Source: Limnofasciculus baicalensis BBK-W-15
Lineage (GTDB): Bacteria > Cyanobacteriota > Cyanobacteriia > Cyanobacteriales > Coleofasciculaceae
DNA: 51,979 nucleotides
Assembly: GCF_024178385.1 (NCBI RefSeq)
Contig: NZ_JAMZMM010000001.1
Location: 1-51,979, forward strand
Direction of reading: 5' to 3'
Shown here: positions 44,948 through 51,979 of the stretch, in pieces
Layout: each line of letters begins with the position of its first letter
Position numbering within the stretch: the stretch's first letter is position 1
Position numbers and translations under genes: made by a program
Notes under the pieces: generated by a model
The model's input: only the letters and a program-made list of their open reading frames with translations
The model's database searches: none
What the model was told of the DNA's origin: nothing

Positions 44948-46861
44948 CTGTACCTCACTCAGGGGAAATTGAATCTTAAATAATGTTATATCTCCCCTCT
45001 CTATCTCAATCATCCCTTTAAGCTGTTTGACTAAGGTGATTACCAATTTTAGTCCCATGGATTGAGTTTTTTGTAGGTCAAAGTCCACAGGTAGAGTATT
45101 CCCTTTATTCCCAACTGTCAGAATAGCATGACGATTTGAACTAGTTTCAAGAGTCAAGGATACTTCACCATCTGAACGATTAGGAAAACCATGCTTAAGT
45201 GCATTACTAATCAATTCGTTGATAATTAAGCCACAGGGGACAGCTTGAGCAAGGCTAATAAAAAGTCCATCTGCCACATGGAGCTTAAATGAATTTGATT
45301 CCAAGTGAACATTATAAGTGCGAAACAAGTTCGCCGCCAAATTTTCCACGTATTGGGTAAAGTCAATTTGACTAAAGTTCTCTGAGCGATATAAACTCTC
45401 GTGAACTAGTGCCATAGATTCCACTCTACTTTGACTTTCCTGAAGAATAACTCGTACTCCCTCATCCTCAATTCGATTGGCTTGGAGGCGCAATAGACTA
45501 GAAATAATTTGGAGGTTATTTTTAACACGATGGTGGATTTCCTTCAGGAGAACTTCTTTTTCTCTTAAGGAGGCTTGGATTAGTTCATCTGCCTTTTTGC
45601 GATCGCTAATATCTCGCAATGTAACCACATAAACGTATTCTCCTTGCCATAATGTTTGTGCTGTTCTCATTTCCAGAATCACTAAGCCACGGGTAGGATG
45701 ATTCACAGCTAACTCCGTCATTTCTCCCACAAGTGAAGGAATACCAAACTCACTATCCACCAATTTCTCAAGAGAAAGACCGAAAAGATTGAGGGATTCT
45801 GCGTTAACAAAACGGATGATTCCCTGATAATCTACTAACAAAACTCCATCAGAAATACTATTAACCAGGGTGTGCAATCGTGATTCACTTTCCCACAATG
45901 CCATTTCAATTAGTTTACCCTGAGTAATATCGCGAGCAGTACCAAGAATTTGCTTGGGTAAACCATCTGATGTTCTGGAAAATACTACATCTCGATTGCA
46001 AAGCCAGCGCCAAGTACCGTTGGCGTGTTTAATCCGATACTCTACTTCACGCACTTCACCATCTGCAACGTTGGTAAAGCCATTCATGTGTTCTAAGACT
46101 GTGGGAAGATCGTGAGGATGTAAGGTTGAGATAAAGAAGCGCCGCCCTTCTTGTTGGGGTTTCTCTGGTAGATAACCTAAGATCTCAAAAATTTGACGAT
46201 TCACATATATATTACCCTGTGTAGTTAGGTCGTGAATGTATAAAATTTGTGGGGTTGTATCAGTAATCTGCTGGATCAAAAACTGACTTTGGTGCAAGGC
46301 TTCTTCAATTTGTTTGCGATTGCTAATATCACGAGCAATAGTGGAGAGATACTCAACTTCTCCACTTTCTGATTTGTGGGCAATAATCACCTGGGAGACT
46401 GGGAAAATCTCACCATTACATTTCCGCAAAGTGGTTTCTCCTGTCCAAACTCCATCTTTAATCGCTATTGGTATCCCTTGATTGACAATCTCATTATCTG
46501 TTTCTGGAGTATGGAATTCAGAGATCTCGTGTGTTGTGATATCTTCGTTGGGATCGATCCCTAATAGTTGGTATCCCGCACGATTGAGGTAGAGAATACG
46601 TCTCGTTACATCAGCGATGCTGACAAGATCTGATGTGGCTTCAACAATTGCGGTTAGTTTTGCTTGGAGTTGTTTCACCTCCTGGTGTTTGGCGATTTCT
46701 TCAGGAGTATTGGCATTGCTAAAGAGGGCGTTTATTTCTGTGAATGTTTGCGCGATTTGTTCTGATTGTTCGGGTGTTTGAGGTATTTTGCTAACTTGCT
46801 GATGTAGGTGGGTAATGCGATCTTTTAGGGATTCTATTATTTGAGTGAGTTGGTTAGACAT
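44930..46861 (-). CDS. sensor histidine kinase: PAS x3, HisKA_2, HATPase
   Basis: 643 residues from ATG 46861. Three PAS domains (about 70-190, 195-320 and 325-420), each ending in DISNRK, DITQGK or DISDRK, precede a HisKA_2 dimerisation domain with EIHHRVKNNLQII (His 443/444). The ATPase domain (about 530-630) has LIINELISNALKHGFP and a shortened glycine region MGLKLV. There is no membrane segment, so it is cytoplasmic. HisKA_2 kinases usually phosphorylate stand-alone or REC-effector partners; the REC-GGDEF gene downstream on the same strand is the obvious candidate. The last nine residues (SEVQRNPVS) are encoded by a dispersed palindrome, so the natural C-terminus has been replaced or extended. 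Confidence 0.92.
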   Translation of the reverse strand: MSNQLTQIIESLKDRITHLHQQVSKIPQTPEQSEQIAQTFTEINALFSNANTPEEIAKHQEVKQLQAKLTAIVEATSDLVSIADVTRRILYLNRAGYQLLGIDPNEDITTHEISEFHTPETDNEIVNQGIPIAIKDGVWTGETTLRKCNGEIFPVSQVIIAHKSESGEVEYLSTIARDISNRKQIEEALHQSQFLIQQITDTTPQILYIHDLTTQGNIYVNRQIFEILGYLPEKPQQEGRRFFISTLHPHDLPTVLEHMNGFTNVADGEVREVEYRIKHANGTWRWLCNRDVVFSRTSDGLPKQILGTARDITQGKLIEMALWESESRLHTLVNSISDGVLLVDYQGIIRFVNAESLNLFGLSLEKLVDSEFGIPSLVGEMTELAVNHPTRGLVILEMRTAQTLWQGEYVYVVTLRDISDRKKADELIQASLREKEVLLKEIHHRVKNNLQIISSLLRLQANRIEDEGVRVILQESQSRVESMALVHESLYRSENFSQIDFTQYVENLAANLFRTYNVHLESNSFKLHVADGLFISLAQAVPCGLIINELISNALKHGFPNRSDGEVSLTLETSSNRHAILTVGNKGNTLPVDFDLQKTQSMGLKLVITLVKQLKGMIEIERGDITLFKIQFPLSEVQRNPVS

Positions 46862-46930
46862 GGGGTTTTGATGGCTCTGTTTATCATATTTGTTCTACTG
46901 TTATTCCCCTCTAAAATAACAATTAACCCA

Positions 46931-49900
46931 TCACATCGACAACCTCAACTGAGATCCCGCCGCAGTTTTAACCACCTCAATTCGCGTCTGAAAAGCCTCC
47001 TTAAATTGAGGCATGTGGGTAACAGTAAGAATACAAGAAAAATCCGCTGAAATTGCATTAATTGCCGCAATCAATCGCTCGCAACCATCAGAATCCTGCG
47101 TCCCAAACCCTTCATCTACAATTAACATCTGCAAGGATGTCCCAGCTTGTTGTGCTAAGAGTCGCGCCAATGCTAAACGAATGGAAAAATTAATCCTAAA
47201 TGCTTCCCCCCCCGAATAGGTTTCATAAGGTCTAGTTCCGTTAGCATCAGCGATTAAAATATCTAGGGTATCAATCATTTTAGTTGATTTTTTGGTCGCA
47301 CGCTTCCCGGCTTTCTGGGTGACAAATTGGACATGAAACTGATTTCCTGTCAATCGGGCTAAAATTTGATTGGTTTCTGCTTCTAATTGAGGTAAAACAT
47401 TCTCAATCATTAAGGTAGGAATACCATTTTTACCGAATGCGATTGCTAATTGATCGTGAATTTTATATTGCCTTTTAAGTACTTGAATTTGTGACTGTTG
47501 TTCTTGATATTGACTTTCGAGAGTTTCTAGTTGAGTCAATTGCTGTTGCAAGCGCCCAACTAAGGATAATTGTTCGTCTAGTTGTCGCCGTCGTGCTTGT
47601 ATTCGCTCTTCTACAATCCGAATATCGTTGGTAGGATCTGGACATTGTTCTATTTGCTTGACAATTTGAGCAAGTTGTGAATTGCTTTCATCTCGGTCAG
47701 CCTTTCGCCCTGTTAGGGTTTGGGTGAGGGATGAGATGCGATCGCAAATTTGGGGATATTGTGTTTGTGCCCGTACTAATTCCTGATGGCGCAGTTGCCA
47801 AGATGTGGCTTGACGTAGAGATGAGCGGAGATTATTGTGTGTTTCTAAGTTATAGCCAATTTCGATAATTTCCCGCTCTAGTGCGTCTATTGTTTGCTTT
47901 AGTGGGGATGTAGTTTGTAGCTCATCTAGCGATTTTTGGAGGGCATCTAATTTAGTTTGGAGTTGTGGTTTTTGGGCATCAATTTTTCCCTGCCGTCGCT
48001 GTGCGTCTTCTAGTTTAGCACTTTTTATTTCTGCCCAACGCCAGCGATCTACTTCTGCCCTTGCTAAGGCGTGGGTTTGTTCGCTATAGTTTAATTCTTG
48101 CAGTTTTATCTCAATTTCTCGCAATTCTGACTGTAAGTCTACAGCATATAAACCTCGCTCGAGAGATCGCTCTAGTTGTTTCTTTTCTTCAGAAATATCA
48201 TACAATCTGTCATATACTTCATCTGTTGCTTCTAGTCTAGCTTCTAATTGTCCCCTTTGTTGTAATAATACTTCATAAGGAGCTAATTCTTTTGATAGTT
48301 GGGTATATTCTTGTCGCAATATCTGAAGTTCTCTTTCACAGACGCTTAGTTGTTCCCTAATCATCCAAAATTGTTCTTGAACTTCTTGATATTCTGTATT
48401 AGTTTTTTGGATAACGTGTTGGCTGTGGGTTTCATCTAAAGGGCGATCGCAGAGGGGGCAAATTGCATCCTGTACTTTCAACATTTCGATTTTTTGGCTT
48501 ATTTCTCCTATTTGTTTTTCATAGCGGCGCTGGTTTTCTTGGAGGCGTTCCTGAAAGTTGCGGCGCTCCAATCCTTTTTCTTGTACTCGCTGTTGGTAAA
48601 CTTTCTTTTTCTCTAGTTGTTCAATTTCTTCTTCTACTTGCAATACTGTATTTCTTAATTGTGGTGTGGTGGCTATTTGGGTTGACAATTGGGTTTCAGA
48701 GGAGTATAATTCTTCGAGTCTAGCTGTTAGTTTTGTTTGGGCACGATCGAGTTGAGTTTGCAATCCAGTGCGGCGTTGCAGTAGGGGAGATGCTTCTAAT
48801 TGGAGGTTATCTAGTTCTTTGAGGCGTTTCTTGGCACTTTTGAACTGGGCTAAGGCGGTGGCGACTTCCCCGCCACGAGAGAGGGTTTCTTGAATTTCTT
48901 GTTCTTGCGATCGCAATCCTTCTATTTGGGCTTGATTTTGTTGAATTTGCCGATTTAATTCGTTAATCTCTTTTGTTAATTTTTGTTGCAGCTCTTGTCG
49001 TTCTTGTTGAGATTCTTGGTAAGCTTGGAATTCGGCGGTGAGAATTTCGTCTTGCTTTTGCAGGTTGAGGTATTGGGTATATCCTGTGGAGATTTGTTCT
49101 GCTTGAGAAATTAACTGCCAAAGTTGTTGCTGTTGGGCTTCTGTGGTGGCGATATCTTGTTGGATGCGATCGCAATCTTGGCTCAAATTCTGATATTGTT
49201 GTCTGACAAAGGTTAGTTGTTGTTCCCAGGTATGGCGTTGTTGTTTCAACCCTTGCAGGTGTTGCAATTGTTTTTGGTCAGTTTCTTGGTTTTGTTCCAG
49301 TTGTGCTAAGGTAGTTTTGAGGACTTCTTGTTCGGCTGCGATGGTTTTGCCTGCTTCTAGCTGTTGTGCGATCGCAATTAAGTTTTGCTCTATTTGCTCT
49401 GCTTGGATTTTGAATTGCTTTGACAAATCCTTTGCCTGTTGAGCTAACTCTTCATACCGATCTAGCTTCAACAAGTCTACCAGAATTTGTTTCCGTTCCG
49501 CCGGCCGCCTAATCATAAATTCATCGGCTCTACCTTGGCGGAGGTAAGCCGAATTTATGAATGTATCGTAGTCGAGTTTTATATGGTGTAAAATTAACTG
49601 CTGTGTCGCCCTTACACCTTTTTCTGTTAAAGACAGAAAGTTTTCCCCACTCTCGATTTGAAATTCTAGGGCACTGCTTTGTCCCCGCCCTTTACTTCTA
49701 ATAATACGATAAACTTCCTCATTATTTTGAAAGATAAAATCCACTCGCACATCTGAAGCACCCGCATGGATAGCCTCATCTTCTGATTCCGTGCGACTTT
49801 TTCCCCAAATCGCCCAGGTAATTGCTTCGAGGAGGGAAGATTTCCCCGCGCCGTTAGCACCACAGATACAGGCAGTATGTAACCCCCGAAAGTCAAGGGT

Positions 49901-49951
49901 TGCTTCGCGATAGCTGAGGAAGTTTTTTAGGGTGAGTTTGATGGGAATCAT
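46931..49951 (-). CDS. sbcC: SbcC/Rad50-type SMC nuclease ATPase
   Basis: 1006 residues from ATG 49951. The N-terminal Walker A is GANGAGKSS (31-39), followed by the Rad50-like QGRADEFM and RPAERKQIL. Long coiled coils (about 180-480 and 520-830) flank the zinc hook CPLC (C498/C501). The C-terminal lobe has the signature YSGGEAFRINFSIRLALA and Walker B LIVDEGFG. SbcC pairs with the SbcD nuclease to open hairpins and cut DNA at palindromes and blocked ends. No sbcD is visible in the window. The substrate is notable because foldback repeats are so abundant here. Confidence 0.95.
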   Translation of the reverse strand: MIPIKLTLKNFLSYREATLDFRGLHTACICGANGAGKSSLLEAITWAIWGKSRTESEDEAIHAGASDVRVDFIFQNNEEVYRIIRSKGRGQSSALEFQIESGENFLSLTEKGVRATQQLILHHIKLDYDTFINSAYLRQGRADEFMIRRPAERKQILVDLLKLDRYEELAQQAKDLSKQFKIQAEQIEQNLIAIAQQLEAGKTIAAEQEVLKTTLAQLEQNQETDQKQLQHLQGLKQQRHTWEQQLTFVRQQYQNLSQDCDRIQQDIATTEAQQQQLWQLISQAEQISTGYTQYLNLQKQDEILTAEFQAYQESQQERQELQQKLTKEINELNRQIQQNQAQIEGLRSQEQEIQETLSRGGEVATALAQFKSAKKRLKELDNLQLEASPLLQRRTGLQTQLDRAQTKLTARLEELYSSETQLSTQIATTPQLRNTVLQVEEEIEQLEKKKVYQQRVQEKGLERRNFQERLQENQRRYEKQIGEISQKIEMLKVQDAICPLCDRPLDETHSQHVIQKTNTEYQEVQEQFWMIREQLSVCERELQILRQEYTQLSKELAPYEVLLQQRGQLEARLEATDEVYDRLYDISEEKKQLERSLERGLYAVDLQSELREIEIKLQELNYSEQTHALARAEVDRWRWAEIKSAKLEDAQRRQGKIDAQKPQLQTKLDALQKSLDELQTTSPLKQTIDALEREIIEIGYNLETHNNLRSSLRQATSWQLRHQELVRAQTQYPQICDRISSLTQTLTGRKADRDESNSQLAQIVKQIEQCPDPTNDIRIVEERIQARRRQLDEQLSLVGRLQQQLTQLETLESQYQEQQSQIQVLKRQYKIHDQLAIAFGKNGIPTLMIENVLPQLEAETNQILARLTGNQFHVQFVTQKAGKRATKKSTKMIDTLDILIADANGTRPYETYSGGEAFRINFSIRLALARLLAQQAGTSLQMLIVDEGFGTQDSDGCERLIAAINAISADFSCILTVTHMPQFKEAFQTRIEVVKTAAGSQLRLSM

Positions 49952-50353
49952 GCAGCCTAGAATTCTCTACCTTTTTTTTTACTTCTTTTTTACTATTATC
50001 AGTACATCTGCACTGTTTCATAGTTTAGCGACGGAATGGCAATGATTCCAGCCTTTATGCCTTTAAGTTTACAATTATTAATAATTTATTGGACAATTCG
50101 GGGAGATTCTCCTACTTGGCGCTCTTGGGAATCACTATTTAATCAACCACGAAGACACTAAGACACGAAAATTCTAAGATTAGTAACAGATTTAGTGGGG
50201 ATCGCGATCGCGATCTGCTGGAAGTTATACAATAACCTTCATTAAGAGTAAACTCTCTAGGGATACGGCTAGTCTAGATGATGGAGCGGATGGGTGGCTA
50301 CCGCCGAGCTAGCAGTAAATATACTTAGCATTGACTGTTTGGGAGCAATCCAG
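49952..50353. other. 402-bp gap between sbcC and the exoprotein gene
   Basis: It contains a poly-T stretch (49971-49979), a HIP1 overlap (gatcgcgatcgcgatc near 50202), and a 39-codon frame from ATG 50036 (a hydrophobic LLIIYWTIR part followed by SWESLF), which could be a tiny gene or a remnant. Confidence in that frame is low. The rest should hold the exoprotein promoter, but I cannot place it. Confidence 0.35.
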
Positions 50354-51979
50354 ATGAAATTCAATATTAACCTAATCGGTAAGTCACTGGCTTCTCTCTG
50401 TCTTTTGGAAGGGCTAATCTGTTTTAAGCCAGTTTTGGCACAAGTAATTACTCCTGCTAATGATGGTACTGGAACTATTGTGACTCAAGATGGTAATCGC
50501 TTTGATATCACGGGGGGTACTCAAGCGGGTGCTAATCTATTTCAGAGTTTTGCACAGTTTGGTATTAGCCAAGATCAAATTGCTAATTTCCTTTCCCAAC
50601 CCGGTATCGAAAATGTTCTCAGTCGGGTGGTTGGTGGAGAGGCTTCTATTATTAATGGTACGATTCAGCTAGGGGGTGCAAATTCTAATCTCTTCTTGAT
50701 GAATCCCGCTGGAATTCTTTTTGGTGCTACTGCCCAAATTAATGTTCCTGCTGATTTCACTGCTACTACGGCTACAGGTATTGGGATTGGCGACAATTGG
50801 TTTAATGCCCAGGGAAATAATGATTATTCATCTTTAAGTGGTACTCCTAATACTTTTGCTTTTAATACTGAGCAACCTGGGGCGATTATTAATTTGGGAA
50901 ATCTGACTCTCCAGGATGGAAGTTTGACTATGTTAGCGGGAACTATAGTCAGTAGTGGACAACTTTCTGGAGGGGGGAAGATTACAATCGCCGCTGTACC
51001 CGGTAAGAATTTGGTACGGATTAGTCAAGCGGGAATGCTCTTGAGTTTGGAGATTCAACCTTTAATTCCAGATAATAGTCGGCTAGGAAATTGGACTTTA
51101 CCTATTCTTTCTTTACCAGCATTGCTCACAGGTGGTGGCAATACTAATAGCGCGACGGTTAATAGTGAGGGAAGGGTAGTTTTAACAAGTTTCGGTAAGG
51201 AGGTGCAAAATGGAGATGTTGCAGTAGTAAATAAGATAACAGCTCCGGCTGGTGTAACCATAAATGCTCCCATTGGTACTATCATTACGGACAATATTGA
51301 TACTAGCTCTAATAATGGAGGTAATGGTGGTATCGTAAGTTTATTAGCTCAAGGCGATATTAAAAATGGCAATATCATAACTCAAGCTAGTGGCAAGGCT
51401 GGTGATGTATTTGTCTCTAATATCAATGGCAATATTGATATAAACAATATCTTTACTGAAAGTTTTGGATCGGGAAATACTGGTAATGTAACTTTGTCTG
51501 GCACTATTGGTAAAATTACTATTGGTGTAATTAGGATTAAAAATGAGGTGTCTGGTAATAATGGCATGACAAACTGGTTTATTAATTGGAATATTAATTC
51601 TCAGGCTATTAATAAGTCAGATCAGGTTTTGGTGCCAAATACTTTACTTGTTCCTGAAAATATTCCAATCGACAATAACGGTAGCTCAAACTCCAATAAT
51701 AATATTGTTAATCTCGATAACAGCAGCACTACCCCTGGCAATATCATTAATTCCGATAACTCGAACAATACTTCAATTCGTGGTGGTAGCACTACCCCTA
51801 GCAATATCGTTAATTTCGATAACTCAAATAATACTACCAATACTGCCAATAGCAGTACTCTCACCAATAGCCCTAACTCCGATAACTCAAATAATACTGC
51901 CAATACTGGTAGTAGTAATACTAGTAGCAATATCGTTAATTTCGATAACTCAAATAATACTACCAATACTGCCAATAGC
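50354..51979 (+). CDS. filamentous-haemagglutinin-type secreted exoprotein, 5' part (runs off the window)
   Basis: Open for 542 codons from ATG 50354 to the window end with no stop. A signal peptide (about 1-32) ends PVLAQ. The two-partner-secretion (haemagglutinin activity) domain follows: [16 protein letters not shown], a Val-Val-Gly-Gly-Glu-Ala segment, then [13 protein letters not shown] (usual motif NPNGVLFG) and FTATTA. Typically this domain is recognised by an outer-membrane TpsB transporter. A beta-helix-like region with [12 protein letters not shown] and GDI units comes next, then from about residue 440 an Asn/Ser/Thr/Asp-rich repeat region. It is a surface or released adhesin-like protein. 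The partner gene is not in view. Confidence 0.85.
   Translation, partial: MKFNINLIGKSLASLCLLEGLICFKPVLAQVITPANDGTGTIVTQDGNRFDITGGTQAGANLFQSFAQFGISQDQIANFLSQPGIENVLSRVVGGEASIINGTIQLGGANSNLFLMNPAGILFGATAQINVPADFTATTATGIGIGDNWFNAQGNNDYSSLSGTPNTFAFNTEQPGAIINLGNLTLQDGSLTMLAGTIVSSGQLSGGGKITIAAVPGKNLVRISQAGMLLSLEIQPLIPDNSRLGNWTLPILSLPALLTGGGNTNSATVNSEGRVVLTSFGKEVQNGDVAVVNKITAPAGVTINAPIGTIITDNIDTSSNNGGNGGIVSLLAQGDIKNGNIITQASGKAGDVFVSNINGNIDINNIFTESFGSGNTGNVTLSGTIGKITIGVIRIKNEVSGNNGMTNWFINWNINSQAINKSDQVLVPNTLLVPENIPIDNNGSSNSNNNIVNLDNSSTTPGNIINSDNSNNTSIRGGSTTPSNIVNFDNSNNTTNTANSSTLTNSPNSDNSNNTANTGSSNTSSNIVNFDNSNNTTNTANS
51800..51979 (+). repeat. Asn/Ser/Thr repeat region, 126-bp period
   Basis: A 54-bp segment starting agcaatatcgttaattt is identical at 51800-51853 and 51926-51979, a spacing of exactly 126 bp (42 codons). 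Weaker copies begin near 51700. It encodes [12 protein letters not shown]-type units and continues past the window. Confidence 0.8.

Overview
The window is chromosomal DNA from a cyanobacterium, most likely a filamentous Oscillatoriales-type species. The evidence is the very frequent HIP1 octamer (gcgatcgc), a ferrochelatase with a C-terminal chlorophyll-binding helix, a fused CbiG-CobJ cobalamin enzyme, cyanobacterial-type hfq next to dapF, proteins of mainly cyanobacterial families (DUF928, DUF4278, DUF29, ComFB), large PAS/GAF sensor kinases, and many heptanucleotide tandem tracts and foldback repeats between and inside genes. Order and genus are inference; no rRNA, tRNA, CRISPR array or complete insertion sequence was seen.

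Left part (1-12.6 kb): an unrecognised conserved gene overlapping a pentapeptide-repeat gene, a tiny lipoprotein, an aminopeptidase P-type peptidase, a secreted protein, cbiG-cobJ, and a 1597-residue hybrid histidine kinase. Its first PAS domain has LOV spacing and flavin contacts but Ser in place of the photoactive Cys. Middle-left (12.6-30 kb): a protein of two degenerate RNase III domains overlapping a universal stress protein, two unrelated metallophosphoesterases, a PrmA-like methyltransferase, a 2OG-Fe(II) oxygenase, a zinc-ribbon membrane protein, hisC, DUF29, GNAT, and a run of secreted proteins (TPR, a four-module Cys-pair protein, DUF928). Several are separated by foldback repeats.

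Middle-right (30-42 kb): an L,D-transpeptidase and a polysaccharide-type flippase face a convergent single-module synthetase (adenylation, carrier protein, sulfotransferase, condensation). The synthetase start codon lies directly behind a 14-bp hairpin that contains its ribosome binding site. Upstream on the same strand are a ComFB-type gene (a family known as cyclic-di-GMP receptors in cyanobacteria) and an M23 peptidase. Then come hfq and dapF (divergent), rpsU, hemH and a methyltransferase.

Right end (42-52 kb): a gamma-glutamylcyclotransferase-like gene overlaps a REC-PAS-GAF-GGDEF diguanylate cyclase. Next are a three-PAS HisKA_2 kinase whose last codons come from a dispersed palindrome, sbcC, and the 5' part of a filamentous-haemagglutinin-type exoprotein that runs off the window in Asn/Ser/Thr-rich repeats.

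Two themes stand out. One is signalling: two large kinases, a GGDEF protein, a putative c-di-GMP receptor and Hfq lie within the window. The other is repeat DNA that has become coding sequence, as linkers, loops, stop codons or whole inserts in at least five genes.
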